DNA of 53,986 nucleotides from an uncultured Lactobacillus sp. (lineage in GTDB: Bacteria > Bacillota > Bacilli > Lactobacillales > Lactobacillaceae). Positions 1 to 8,220 of this stretch are shown here, one piece after another (within the stretch, counting starts at the first letter, position 1; every line of letters starts with the position of its first letter). The notes beneath the pieces are model-generated. The model had not been told where the DNA came from. It did not search any database and was given only the letters and a program-made list of their open reading frames with translations. The translations under genes and the position numbers were made by a program. Location of the stretch: contig CAJLBJ010000012.1 of NCBI GenBank assembly GCA_905204935.1, forward strand, positions 1 through 53,986. Reading direction: 5' to 3'.

Positions 1-42
1 CTTCTAAGCGAACGGTCGTGAGTTCGAATCTCACCCGAATCA
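1..42 (+). tRNA. tRNA-Arg (anticodon TCT), 3' part only
   Basis: The window opens inside the anticodon loop (CTTCTAA, positions 1-7), so anticodon TCT occupies 3-5. The 3' side of the anticodon stem (8-12), a five-base variable loop, a perfect T-arm (GTGAG, loop TTCGAAT, CTCAC at 18-34) and the 3' acceptor strand CCGAATC with discriminator A follow. CCA is not encoded. The 5' half lies outside the window, so the anticodon assignment rests on the loop alone. A strong terminator follows within 10 bases. Confidence 0.88.
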
Positions 43-49
43 CTTTTTG

Positions 50-77
50 AGTCTTGGTTTATACCAAGACTTTTTTT
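50..77 (+). terminator. Rho-independent terminator of the tRNA gene
   Basis: A perfect 9-bp stem (AGTCTTGGT / ACCAAGACT, 50-58 with 63-71) has a four-base loop and is followed by a run of seven T. It ends the tRNA transcript. Confidence 0.92.
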
Positions 78-121
78 ATTTCTCAAGAACTGATAGACTT
101 TTTATCAATCCTTATTTTGGA

Positions 122-161
122 TAAAAAAAGACCTCTTTACAAGAAATTTCCTGTAAAGAGG
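122..161 (-). terminator. Terminator of the unknown minus-strand operon
   Basis: A 10-bp stem (132-141 with 152-161) is preceded on the plus strand by a run of A, which is the U-run of a minus-strand transcript. It lies about 70 bases past the stop of the 152-residue gene, so it probably ends the operon that begins near 2,800. Its right arm (GTAAAGAGGAC) resembles the right arm of the hairpin at 5,683-5,695. Confidence 0.85.
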
Positions 162-228
162 ACAAATTAATGTCTTGCTTTTTTAGCAAATAAACCTATC
201 GAGCTGATCTGACAAAGAGTTTTTTAGA

Positions 229-687
229 TTATTTAAATAACTTGTAGTATTCTTGCTCAACTTCATCCATATTCAAAGCTAATTCAACCATTCCAAATTT
301 AATAACCATTCGCCAAGCTAGCGCAAAAGCTCTTTCTTGTCGTTGAAAATAACTTTTATTTAATTGTTCTTGAATGATTAAATAAAAGTTATTAAAAGAA
401 GTTGCTGCCCATTTTTGCTGAAATTTTGCTAAGTCCTCAGGGGTCAATACCAATAAATATGTCCATTTTTTAGTATTTGCAATCTCTAAAAACAACTCCA
501 ATACCCGACAATATTGGGTACATATTTGCTTTTTATCTTGTTTAACTACACTAGCCAAATTCGCTAATTCTAAATTTAATTGAACATATTTTTCAGCTAA
601 TTGTTCTTCTGGGCTAAATTTAAACATCGGTAAAGTACTAGTTCGACTAACATAGCGCGCTACTGTACTCATATCTTTAATATTCAT
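229..687 (-). CDS. Unrecognised protein, last gene of the unknown operon
   Basis: A 152-residue protein that I do not recognise. It looks soluble and largely helical, with no signal peptide, membrane segment, nucleotide-binding motif or metal motif. Two aromatic and Gln-rich helical stretches lie near residues 70-125, and the C-terminus is acidic (MDEVEQEYYKLF). The ATG start is supported by AAGGATG ten bases upstream, just after the stop of the preceding gene, so the two are probably translated from one transcript. It is the third full-length gene of an operon that also encodes a coiled-coil protein and a 329-residue protein. The gene body is surely coding; its function is open. Confidence 0.8.
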   Translation of the reverse strand: MNIKDMSTVARYVSRTSTLPMFKFSPEEQLAEKYVQLNLELANLASVVKQDKKQICTQYCRVLELFLEIANTKKWTYLLVLTPEDLAKFQQKWAATSFNNFYLIIQEQLNKSYFQRQERAFALAWRMVIKFGMVELALNMDEVEQEYYKLFK

Positions 688-702
688 CTGTAACTAACAT
701 CC

Positions 703-1692
703 TTAAAAATATCGGTTATCACACATTAATTCTAAATCAGCTAAATTTTCTAAATACCAGTCATGCAAAAACTCATACTTAAATAACATCTTAAACCATG
801 AAAATTCTTGATTTTCATCATCAATCATAATACCCCATTTAGTATTAAGTCCATCCTGGCTTTCTTGTTCACAAATAGTTAATTTGATATCACCTAAAAC
901 TAAAGATGCTTCATTGTTCAAGCCGTTTGTCAACATAAAACCTGCATCTGCTGCCTTAATAAACAACCGATCTAATGGTTTTTGTGGCATTTGCGTATGT
1001 GCAATCTCATAAAAGGCATTATTAGATGGATCAAGAAGACTAAAATCAACATCAAAACCATAGTCTTCTTTTAAATAACGTCCTAATGCTAACAATAGAT
1101 CAGCTATTTCTTCAATAACTTCATACTCAAATTGTTGTGCATAGTTAATCACCAGTAAATCTGTTAGTGTTTGACTATTAAAGCGCAAAATTTTTCGTTC
1201 AAAATCTAAATAAAATAACTTTTGTCCAGTTTGTTTTTCAGTATAATAAGCACCCGAATTTTGATTATCTGTCGTAAAAATAAAATAACCTGCTGCACCT
1301 AAATTAGGATATTCATGATATAACTCATTATGTTGCTCGCTAGCAGCCAAAGTTACATTTTCATTTTTATGCAACTGTAATAAACGATTGAGGAAAATTA
1401 AATAAAAATCCGACAAACTATACTTTTGTAAATAAACAAGATATGCAGAATCTAACTGATAATTAACCAACTTCATTGCTGCTTGTAATAATTCAGTTGT
1501 ATCATTAGTATTAATCAACACATCTAAGATACGGGTAAAATCAATACCATTTTCTAAGCTAGCCCGTAGTTGTTCGTTATAAGTCAACAAACGTCCTTTA
1601 GTACTTAATGAGGATTCAATATTTTCATTAACAAATTCTTCTTCAACAATATTTGTAGCAACTTCGAGATCTTGTGGTTTAGCTTTAGTCAT
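703..1692 (-). CDS. Unrecognised protein, middle gene of the unknown operon
   Basis: A 329-residue protein of unknown function. Residues 1-40 are acidic and low in complexity. The middle contains alternating beta-like stretches around TEKQTGQKLFYLDF (about residues 152-165), and the C-terminal third is aromatic-rich and ends CDNRYF. No membrane segment or catalytic signature is visible. Its start overlaps the stop of the upstream coiled-coil gene by eight bases (ATGACTAA), with AGGTGA as ribosome site inside the upstream gene, so the two are translationally coupled. The QTGQ-plus-aromatics motif also occurs in the upstream protein, which hints at a shared fold or a common partner. That is inference only. 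Confidence 0.82.
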   Translation of the reverse strand: MTKAKPQDLEVATNIVEEEFVNENIESSLSTKGRLLTYNEQLRASLENGIDFTRILDVLINTNDTTELLQAAMKLVNYQLDSAYLVYLQKYSLSDFYLIFLNRLLQLHKNENVTLAASEQHNELYHEYPNLGAAGYFIFTTDNQNSGAYYTEKQTGQKLFYLDFERKILRFNSQTLTDLLVINYAQQFEYEVIEEIADLLLALGRYLKEDYGFDVDFSLLDPSNNAFYEIAHTQMPQKPLDRLFIKAADAGFMLTNGLNNEASLVLGDIKLTICEQESQDGLNTKWGIMIDDENQEFSWFKMLFKYEFLHDWYLENLADLELMCDNRYF

Positions 1693-2575
1693 TTACATTC
1701 ACCTGCCCTTTTTTAGCAATTAGTTCGGCAATGTAATCCCGATATAAAATACGATTACTTTCTTCAAAACCTTCAAAACTCCCAAACTTAGCTACAATAC
1801 TTTGCTTTTCATAGCCCAGTAATGTATTTTCTTTGGACAAGTTCAAAATTTCTTCTTGATAGTCACGGATCTTTTTGTGTGCATCATGAGCTTGTTCATC
1901 TAATTCTGTTAACTCGGATAGTTTTGCAATCAGACGTTGACGCTCTTCTTTTAACTTTCCTGTTTCCCAAGGCAAAGCTTTTTCTTGAGAATTACGTTTG
2001 ATTTCATGACGTAAATTATCTTTTTGTTGATCACGTTGTTGTTGTGAATCAATTAAGCTTTGCAATTCATCAACTTTTGCTGATAATTGAGCAATCTTAT
2101 CACTATTAATCATTTTATTTTGTGCTTCTAAAGCAAATGCCTGTGCTAATTTTTGATATTCGATTTCATCAAAATCAAATTTAACATTTAATACATCTAA
2201 TGTTCCAAACAAACGTCTCCCCCACCAATTTCCAAAGTAAAAACGAAATTGGCCTGTTTGTGTTTCTTCAAAATAAAAGAACGGATAGCGTTGCCGTAAA
2301 AAGACAATTAAATTAGTACTCAAATAAGCGCTAAATTGTGTATAACTATCTGCAATTAAACGCTTATATGGTTCATCTGTATCAGTAACCTCATTTTGCA
2401 AAATTTCGCTTTGATAACGATTTTGATCAATTAATCGATATATCGCACAATCATCTTGCTTCGCAACTGCATCTGCTAATTCTTGTAAATATTGAAGTTT
2501 AGTACTTAATACATTAGCAAGATCATTTGTTGCTTTAGCATGATTGGCTAAAACAAACTGGTTTGAATCCGTCAT
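1685..2575 (-). CDS. Coiled-coil protein of unknown function, operon gene
   Basis: A 296-residue protein in two parts. Residues 1-150 look globular and include FYFEETQTGQFRFYFGNWWG near residue 100. Residues about 155-255 are rich in Lys, Glu, Gln and Leu with heptad-like spacing, as in a long coiled coil. A short aromatic tail follows. Coiled-coil proteins like this are often loosely labelled SbcC-like, but it has no Walker A motif and is far too short to be SbcC. The start follows AGAGGG at good spacing. It lies 96 bases after a 36-residue small gene with no terminator between them, so they are probably co-transcribed from the element at 2,801-2,822. Confidence 0.82.
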   Translation of the reverse strand: MTDSNQFVLANHAKATNDLANVLSTKLQYLQELADAVAKQDDCAIYRLIDQNRYQSEILQNEVTDTDEPYKRLIADSYTQFSAYLSTNLIVFLRQRYPFFYFEETQTGQFRFYFGNWWGRRLFGTLDVLNVKFDFDEIEYQKLAQAFALEAQNKMINSDKIAQLSAKVDELQSLIDSQQQRDQQKDNLRHEIKRNSQEKALPWETGKLKEERQRLIAKLSELTELDEQAHDAHKKIRDYQEEILNLSKENTLLGYEKQSIVAKFGSFEGFEESNRILYRDYIAELIAKKGQVNVND

Positions 2576-2671
2576 ATTTTTATCCCTCTTCAGTAAATCT
2601 TTTTTTCTTTATCTATATTGTTACAAAAAAAAGAGAGATAATCAAATACTAAATGAAAATTTTTTAAATGC

Positions 2672-2782
2672 TTAAACATTCCATTTGAATTGTTCGCGAT
2701 GTTCGCGTAAATAACGACAAACACTTGCTCTATTTTCGTTATTAATACGTATCTTTAAATTTTTATTAAAAAACTTATCCAT
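2672..2782 (-). CDS. Small protein of 36 residues, possible operon leader gene
   Basis: Reading the minus strand from 2,782 gives a 36-residue reading frame that starts MDKFFNKNLK and ends EQFKWNV. It is basic (many Lys, Arg and Asn) with a single Cys and no membrane segment. It is preceded by a very strong ribosome site, AAAGAGGTGAAGTAA directly before ATG, which is the main reason to call it real. It sits between the mvaS terminator and the unknown operon, in a gap that otherwise has no content. I do not recognise the sequence. It could also act as a translated leader. Confidence 0.6.
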   Translation of the reverse strand: MDKFFNKNLKIRINNENRASVCRYLREHREQFKWNV

Positions 2783-2800
2783 TTACTTCACCTCTTTCTA

Positions 2801-2822
2801 ATCTTTAAAATACGCAAAAAAG
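2801..2822 (-). promoter_or_regulatory. Candidate alternative-sigma (competence-type) promoter
   Basis: On the minus strand this reads CTTTTTTG, then CGTATTTTAAAGAT. The same string, with one T fewer, lies at 26,662-26,682 upstream of comEA. Both follow a terminator whose U-run supplies the T-tract. Only 26 bases separate AATACGC (2,809-2,815, plus-strand reading) from the start of the small gene, which leaves no room for an ordinary promoter. The layout, a T-tract followed by a CG-centred -10, resembles ComX/SigH late-competence boxes. The assignment is inference. Confidence 0.5.
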
Positions 2823-2850
2823 TACGAAGTTTTTTTCTAACTTCGTACTT
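2815..2850 (-). terminator. Terminator of mvaS
   Basis: A 12-bp perfect stem (2,820-2,831 with 2,839-2,850) lies 19 bases past the mvaS stop, with a U-run in the minus direction. Its U-run overlaps the T-tract of the element at 2,801-2,822. Confidence 0.9.
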
Positions 2851-2868
2851 TTGATAATTTAATTAATT

Positions 2869-4035
2869 TTAACGTGCTAGATATTGGCGTTTATATTCTT
2901 TGACACCACTTAAAACGTATTTAGCTTGGTCTTTAGTTACATCTAGGCTAACATCTGCTTGATTAGTTGGTAATAACGAACTAAACAACTCTTCATATTC
3001 TTGCACGCTAACCTCTATACGCTGTTGTAAAAATTCTTGATTATCTGTTGCTTGTAAACAATCTTGATATCCAGGTTGCAAAAGTCCAGTGAAAAATTCA
3101 CCTTGTGCTCCAGAACCATAACTAAACAACCCTATACGATCACCTGCTTTTAAAGTTTTGCTATTATCAAGTAACGATAATAAGCTCAAATAAAGCGAGC
3201 CAGTATAAAGATTACCTACTTGCATGTTATATACACGCGATTCTTCAAAACGAGCCAACAGTTTTTGCGTAAGATCTTCTGGTTGTTCTTGTAAAGCTAA
3301 GCGTAGACTCTTTAAGCCCATCTTAGTATATGGTAAATGAAAGAGCAATGCTTCAAAATTCTTTAAATTCTTATTAGTCTTTGCTAAATAAGAATTAAAT
3401 ACCTTGATAAAAAAGTCCATATATGCATTAGCAGAAAACTTTCCATCAACCAATGCTTCACTAAAACCTAAAGGACGCCAAAAATCCATGATATTTTGCG
3501 CATATACTGCACTTTCATCTTCTAGCACTAAAAGCTTAGGATCTTTAGCAATCAAAATTGCCATTGCCCCGCCACCTTGTGTTGGTTCACCACCAGTATT
3601 AAGTCCGTAGCGTGAAATATCTGCACCAAAAATCAAAACCTTTTTATCGGGATTAAGTGCTACATATCCTTTAGCTAATTGAATAGCTGCAGTTGCAGCA
3701 TAACACGCCTGTTTTAATTCCACAGCACGTAACTCTTTTTTTAAACCTAACAAATCGGCTACATAAATTGCTGCTGCTTTTGAATTATCAATACCCGACT
3801 CTGTTGCAAATAAAACCATATCGATTTTTTCTTTGTCTTCTGGAGTTAAGATCTTTTCTGCCGCATTAGCTGCCATTGTCACAACATCTTGCGTAGGCGG
3901 AATCACCGCCATCTTGCTTTGACCTATCCCAATTAAATACTTGTTAGGATCTTCATTGCGTGCATGGGCTAATTTCGCCATATCCACATAATATTGTGGC
4001 GTATAAAAGCCTAATTTGTCGATTCCGATCTTCAT
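2869..4035 (-). CDS. mvaS: Hydroxymethylglutaryl-CoA synthase
   Basis: Condenses acetyl-CoA with acetoacetyl-CoA to HMG-CoA, the first committed step of the mevalonate route to isopentenyl diphosphate. The protein is 388 residues from the ATG at 4,035, which has GGGGAGAC before it; an in-frame codon 16 triplets upstream has no such support. With this start the catalytic residues fall at Glu79 (FATES), Cys111 (ELKQACYAA) and His233 (LLFHLPYTKMG), the numbering known for enterococcal MvaS, which confirms the start. It is a single-gene unit with its own terminator, divergent from acyP. No other mevalonate genes are in the window. Confidence 0.97.
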   Translation of the reverse strand: MKIGIDKLGFYTPQYYVDMAKLAHARNEDPNKYLIGIGQSKMAVIPPTQDVVTMAANAAEKILTPEDKEKIDMVLFATESGIDNSKAAAIYVADLLGLKKELRAVELKQACYAATAAIQLAKGYVALNPDKKVLIFGADISRYGLNTGGEPTQGGGAMAILIAKDPKLLVLEDESAVYAQNIMDFWRPLGFSEALVDGKFSANAYMDFFIKVFNSYLAKTNKNLKNFEALLFHLPYTKMGLKSLRLALQEQPEDLTQKLLARFEESRVYNMQVGNLYTGSLYLSLLSLLDNSKTLKAGDRIGLFSYGSGAQGEFFTGLLQPGYQDCLQATDNQEFLQQRIEVSVQEYEELFSSLLPTNQADVSLDVTKDQAKYVLSGVKEYKRQYLAR

Positions 4036-4131
4036 AATGTCTCCCCATTCTAAAAAATTAAGATATATTTGATTATATACCAATCTTTTGAATTCCGCAC
4101 CATTCTTAATCTTATTTTTAAGAATTTGTAG

Positions 4132-4137
4132 TATAAT
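4132..4137 (+). promoter_or_regulatory. -10 box of the acyP promoter
   Basis: A perfect TATAAT lies 38 bases before the acyP start. No good -35 hexamer is visible at 16-18 bases upstream, so only the -10 is called. Confidence 0.5.
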
Positions 4138-4175
4138 TTATGATAAAGTTATTATTATTTTGAGGAGGAATTCAT

Positions 4176-4451
4176 ATGCCAGCAGTTCAAATGACAGTCA
4201 AAGGCTTGGTTCAAGGTGTCGGATTTCGTTATACGACTAAATTATTAGCGGATAAATTAGGAGTTACAGGATACGTTAAAAATTTAGATGATGGCGCTGT
4301 TTTTATTGTTGCACAAGCTCATCAACCAATCTTAGACCAATTTATCAGTGGGATAAAAGCTTCACCGACTCCTGCTGGTCGTGTCTCAGAAGTATTAATT
4401 GAAGATGTTGCTCCAAAAGATTATACTAAATTTTCTGTTACTTATTACTAA
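4176..4451 (+). CDS. acyP: Acylphosphatase
   Basis: Hydrolyses acyl phosphates such as acetyl phosphate in the cytoplasm. At 91 residues it has the usual family length. The N-terminal signature GLVQGVGFRYT carries the phosphate-binding loop with catalytic Arg18, and GYVKNLDDG carries catalytic Asn36. The start follows an ideal GAGGAGG at seven bases. It has its own promoter and a strong terminator, so it is monocistronic. In Firmicutes it often neighbours the yidC2 gene, as here. Confidence 0.95.
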   Translation: MPAVQMTVKGLVQGVGFRYTTKLLADKLGVTGYVKNLDDGAVFIVAQAHQPILDQFISGIKASPTPAGRVSEVLIEDVAPKDYTKFSVTYY

Positions 4452-4460
4452 TGATGGCTG

Positions 4461-4491
4461 TACTTGGCAAGTATTTGCCAAGTATTTTTTT
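4461..4491 (+). terminator. Terminator of acyP
   Basis: A 10-bp perfect stem (TACTTGGCAA with its complement at 4,475-4,484), a four-base loop and seven T follow ten bases after the stop codon. Confidence 0.93.
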
Positions 4492-4534
4492 GGAAATAAG
4501 TATAAAATGTCTAAAATTAAAATTACGTGAATGA

Positions 4535-4563
4535 TTGAAAAAAATGCGTGCTTACAGTATAGT
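4535..4563 (+). promoter_or_regulatory. Sigma-A promoter of yidC
   Basis: TTGAAA (4,535-4,540), a 17-base spacer and TATAGT (4,558-4,563) match the housekeeping consensus closely. The yidC start codon is 37 bases downstream. Confidence 0.85.
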
Positions 4564-4599
4564 TATATTCAGAGTTTACTTTTCGAAAGGATTTGAATT

Positions 4600-5523
4600 A
4601 TGAAAAAAACTAAATTATACAAGCTTATGCCTGTATTTTTGTTACTTCCACTTCTGTTGAGTGGCTGTGTTCAACGTACTAAATCAGGCAAACCTTATGG
4701 CTTTGTTTATGATCATTTGGCAATTCCTACGCAACACGCTTTAGAATGGCTAGCTAACGTCTTAGGTGGTAGCTATGGATGGTCTATCATTTTAATTACA
4801 TTTATTGTTCGCTTAGTTTTGATGCCCATTATGTTAAAACAATCGCATAATGCCACTATCCAACAAGAAAAAATGGCTTCAATCCGGCCACAAATGATGG
4901 ATATTCAAGAACGTCAAAAACGTGCCACCACACAAGAAGAAAAGATGGCTATTAGTCAGGAAATGATGGCCCTATATAAAGAAAATAACATATCTATGAC
5001 CGGTGGTATTGGATGTTTACCGTTATTGATCCAAATGCCAATTTTTGCTGCTTTATATGCCGCTATCCAATACTCACCAGAACTTTCCAGTTCTGTCTTT
5101 TATGGTATTAACTTAGGTCAGCGTAGTCTATTTTTCGTGATCTTAACCGTCGTTATTTACGCATTACAAGGATGGCTAACTACATTAGGAATGCCTGAAG
5201 AACAAAAGAAACAAATGCAATCAATGATGCTTATCAATCCGGTTATGATGGCTTTCATGGCCTATGTTTCTCCCGCTGCATTAGGACTTTATTTCTTTGT
5301 AGGTGGAATCATTGCATGTATTCAAACTTTAATCATCAACGCTATGCGACCAAAGATTCGTCAAAAAGTTGCAGCTGAACTTAAAGCCAATCCACCTAGA
5401 AAAGTTGTTGCTAAAGTTACACCTACTAAACCAGTTTCATCAGCATCAAATAACCAAAAAACAGCTGATATGCACGCTAATAATCGCAAGCGCAACGCAG
5501 GAAAACAACAACGCCGTAAATAA
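4600..5523 (+). CDS. yidC: Membrane protein insertase YidC/OxaA, lipoprotein type
   Basis: Inserts and folds membrane proteins, alone or with the Sec translocon. The protein is 307 residues. It begins with a lipoprotein signal peptide whose lipobox is LLSGC (Cys at about residue 23), then has the five-segment YidC/Oxa1 core, including GGSYGWSIILITFIVRLVLM and the GCLPLLIQMPIFAALY stretch. The C-terminal tail is strongly basic (NNRKRNAGKQQRRK), as in ribosome-contacting YidC2 proteins. Absence of rnpA or rpmH nearby supports the second paralogue (YidC2/OxaA2) rather than YidC1. It is monocistronic, with its own promoter and terminator. Confidence 0.95.
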   Translation: MKKTKLYKLMPVFLLLPLLLSGCVQRTKSGKPYGFVYDHLAIPTQHALEWLANVLGGSYGWSIILITFIVRLVLMPIMLKQSHNATIQQEKMASIRPQMMDIQERQKRATTQEEKMAISQEMMALYKENNISMTGGIGCLPLLIQMPIFAALYAAIQYSPELSSSVFYGINLGQRSLFFVILTVVIYALQGWLTTLGMPEEQKKQMQSMMLINPVMMAFMAYVSPAALGLYFFVGGIIACIQTLIINAMRPKIRQKVAAELKANPPRKVVAKVTPTKPVSSASNNQKTADMHANNRKRNAGKQQRRK

Positions 5524-5566
5524 GCTTTTAAGCAAATATTACGCTTTTTTATAACTCTGCATTTTT

Positions 5567-5602
5567 TAGGACTGCTAGAAATTCTAGCGGTCCTATTTTT
5601 TT
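5567..5602 (+). terminator. Terminator of yidC, repeat copy 1
   Basis: Stem AGGACTGCTAG with CTAGCGGTCCT (one G-T pair) followed by a T-run. The same stem, with a different loop, occurs at 53,857-53,894. Confidence 0.92.
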
Positions 5603-5656
5603 AACAAACATACAAAAATACCAAAATCAATGCTTTTAAAAAGATTTTTAGTAAAA

Positions 5657-5693
5657 TAAAAAAGCCCTCCTTACTGGCAAAACCAGTAAAGAG
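5657..5693 (-). terminator. Terminator of arlRS
   Basis: An 11-bp stem with one mismatch (5,667-5,677 with 5,683-5,693) is preceded by six A, giving a U-run on the minus strand. It lies about 80 bases past the arlS stop. The 23 bases 5,658-5,680 are repeated exactly at 53,904-53,926. Confidence 0.85.
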
Positions 5694-5772
5694 AACTCAA
5701 AAATCAAAATTACTAGCTTTACTCTATCAGTCCGATTGGCAAAGCGCATTTCATAAAAAACTATCTACAAGC

Positions 5773-7272
5773 TTAGTCATTTTCTTTGTTCATATTGAGT
5801 AATGGTAAGGTAATCTTAAAAATTGATCCTTGTCCAAAAACACTTTCAACAGTTAAATCGCCATGATAACCAGCAATCAAACGCTTAGCAATTGCTAAAC
5901 CTAAACCGTTGCCACCTTGTTCACGGCTTCTTGACTTATCTACTCGATAAAATCTATCAAATACGCGAGTAATATCTTCTTTGGCTATTCCCTGACCAAA
6001 ATCTTGTACCACAATTTCTACAAAACGTTCATTTTTAGCCATTGAAATTTGAATTTCCTTGCGTTCCCGTGAATATTTGACTGCATTGTCTAACAAGATA
6101 ATCAATACTTGCTCTAAATGATTACGATAAATTTGCACAAAGGTTGGTCCTTTTAAGTCATCATCCATCAAAAAGACAAATTCTGGATGTATTAGCTTGA
6201 AATTTTCAAAAACTTGTAACCCTATAGACTGTATATCAGTAGTTTCATTAGCAAATTGAATTTCTACTTGTTCTGCACGAGAAAGATCTAACATTTCTTG
6301 AACTAAACTCTTCATTCGTTCAATTTCTTGTAACGATGCTTCAATTGAGTCATTTAAAACTTTAGGATCATCTTTGCCCCATCGATTCAACATATTTAAA
6401 TGTCCTTGAATAATAGCGACTGGCGTACGTAATTCATGCGAAACATCTTCAACAAACTGTTGTTGTTGTAAGATATTTCGTTCCATCCGATCTAACATAC
6501 TATTAAATAAAGTTCCCAGATCTGCTAACTCATCGTGTGTCCTAAACTCAGGAACACGTACATATGATAGCGCATTACCTTTTTCATCATTATTAATTTT
6601 ACCAATTGTTTCATTTAAAGTATCAATTGGTCTAAGGAACCATGACGACAAGCCATAACTTAACAAAGCAGCTGCAACCCCTGCAGTAATTCCAAACACA
6701 AAGAAAATTAACAATAACTTACCACGAGTCTTATCGTAATCATGCAAGCGATTAGTTACTTGCACATAGCCAATAACTTGATGTGTCAATCGCGAACGTA
6801 CTTGTCTAGAAGTCACAAAAATGCTTTGCCCACTTTCCTTAGTCAAAGTATCATTATCTAATAAGGCCTTGGTAAACCTAACTGGAACATCACGCGAAGC
6901 AAAAATCAAATCCCCTGAGATATTATAAACACTCACTCCAAGATATTTACGTGAAAGAGTTGAAAATACTGCATCACTATAGATTCCTTCAGTATTTTTA
7001 TCAACTGCCGTTTCATAATTTAAAACTTTTTTAACATCAGCAACTGTCAACTCAGCTTGATAATTTTCAAGACGTGCAACCGCTGTATCTACTGCATTAT
7101 GCGCATAATTTTCTTCTTGCTGTAAAAGTAAAGCAGAAAAACTTTGGTACAGCAGGATAAAAAAGACTGCAAATATTAAAACAACACCTAAGCCAGTAGC
7201 AATTGACCATTTAAACTTTAACGAAATAAATTTCTTATCTACCTCTGGTTGTTTTAAAATTATTCTTTTCAT
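5773..7272 (-). CDS. arlS: Sensor histidine kinase, ArlS type
   Basis: A 499-residue membrane kinase. A transmembrane segment at about 22-46, an extracellular sensor region of about 140 residues, a second transmembrane segment at about 186-207 and a HAMP linker precede the kinase core. The H-box VSHELRTP places the phosphorylated His at residue 279. NAVKYS (N-box), DFGQGI (G1) and GNGLGLAIAK (G2) complete the ATPase domain. The start overlaps the regulator stop by four bases (ATGA), so the two are coupled. Overall layout and H-box region match ArlS, which governs surface and adhesion functions in staphylococci; the target genes here are unknown. Confidence 0.93.
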   Translation of the reverse strand: MKRIILKQPEVDKKFISLKFKWSIATGLGVVLIFAVFFILLYQSFSALLLQQEENYAHNAVDTAVARLENYQAELTVADVKKVLNYETAVDKNTEGIYSDAVFSTLSRKYLGVSVYNISGDLIFASRDVPVRFTKALLDNDTLTKESGQSIFVTSRQVRSRLTHQVIGYVQVTNRLHDYDKTRGKLLLIFFVFGITAGVAAALLSYGLSSWFLRPIDTLNETIGKINNDEKGNALSYVRVPEFRTHDELADLGTLFNSMLDRMERNILQQQQFVEDVSHELRTPVAIIQGHLNMLNRWGKDDPKVLNDSIEASLQEIERMKSLVQEMLDLSRAEQVEIQFANETTDIQSIGLQVFENFKLIHPEFVFLMDDDLKGPTFVQIYRNHLEQVLIILLDNAVKYSRERKEIQISMAKNERFVEIVVQDFGQGIAKEDITRVFDRFYRVDKSRSREQGGNGLGLAIAKRLIAGYHGDLTVESVFGQGSIFKITLPLLNMNKEND

Positions 7273-7976
7273 TTCTTATCTTCTCGCATCACATAACCAG
7301 TTCCACGAACCGTTTGAATATAACTTTCATCTCCTGGACGATCAATTTTATTACGCAAATAACGGATATAAACATCTACAACATTCGTTTCAATTTGAGT
7401 TTCATATCCCCAAACCTTTTGCAATAATAAATCACGTGCTAATACAACATTGATATTTTCCATTAAGATCAATAATAACTCATATTCACGTTTAGTTAGC
7501 TCAATTACTTCGTTACCACGACGAACAACATGATTTTCTTTTTCAATGCTTAAATCTTTATAAGTCACAATTGTTTGTTGTGTATCTTCACCTTGAGCTT
7601 GTTCATTTTCAAATTCAATTCGGCGGAAGATAGACCGAATGCGTGCTAATAATTCTTCAATAGCAAATGGTTTAACGATATAGTCATCAGCTCCATGATC
7701 TAAGCCAGCAACTCGATCAATAACCGAATCACGAGCAGTCATCATAATAATCGGTGTTTTTTTAACTTGACGAATCCGTCGACAAATTTCTAATCCATTT
7801 AAGCCTGGCACCATTAAATCTAGTAAAATGATGTCCCAATCATTATCTAATGCACTTTGTAAACCTTCTCTGCCATCGACGAATTGCTCTACATAATACC
7901 CTTCATGCGTTAATTCAAGCGAAAGAAACTGAGATAGCCGTTCTTCATCTTCAATGATTAAAACCTTATTATTCAT
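7269..7976 (-). CDS. arlR: OmpR-family response regulator, ArlR type
   Basis: A 235-residue DNA-binding response regulator and partner of the overlapping kinase gene. The receiver domain (residues 1-120) has acidic residues at IEDEE, the phosphorylatable Asp53 in LLDLMVPG, and Lys in VKPF. The C-terminal winged-helix domain contains ELTKREYELLLIL and the recognition stretch NVVDVYIRYLRNKID. It begins at ATG with AGGAG about nine bases upstream. Two candidate promoters precede it. Confidence 0.95.
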   Translation of the reverse strand: MNNKVLIIEDEERLSQFLSLELTHEGYYVEQFVDGREGLQSALDNDWDIILLDLMVPGLNGLEICRRIRQVKKTPIIMMTARDSVIDRVAGLDHGADDYIVKPFAIEELLARIRSIFRRIEFENEQAQGEDTQQTIVTYKDLSIEKENHVVRRGNEVIELTKREYELLLILMENINVVLARDLLLQKVWGYETQIETNVVDVYIRYLRNKIDRPGDESYIQTVRGTGYVMREDKK

Positions 7977-8043
7977 AAGCTATGCACTCCTATTAAGATT
8001 AATTAGTTTATTAAAAAAGCTTCATATTCTTCTCAATTTTAAC

Positions 8044-8073
8044 ATTTTAGCATAATAATTCCTATTCCAACAA
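8044..8073 (-). promoter_or_regulatory. Promoter of arlRS
   Basis: On the minus strand TTGTTG (8,068-8,073), 18 bases, then TAAAAT (8,044-8,049). TG-C before the -10 makes it an extended -10. A shifted -35, TTGGAA, sits at 15 bases. Confidence 0.6.
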
Positions 8074-8220
8074 CTTAATTTTTTTAATTTAAAATATATG
8101 AATTATTAATTTTCCATAATTGCTATATCTTATAGAGTATTATATCAATTTTCAGACATATACTTTATTATGTTCAATTAATTGTTCCTTATGCTATAAA
8201 ATGAATTTGACTGTTAAATT

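Noticed and set aside
1685..2575. SbcC nuclease subunit
   Set aside because: Only a coiled coil is shared. There is no Walker A or B motif, and the protein is less than a third of the length.
229..2575. Wadjet/MksBEF-type condensin defence operon
   Set aside because: No SMC ATPase or TOPRIM-like protein is present, and sizes do not match.
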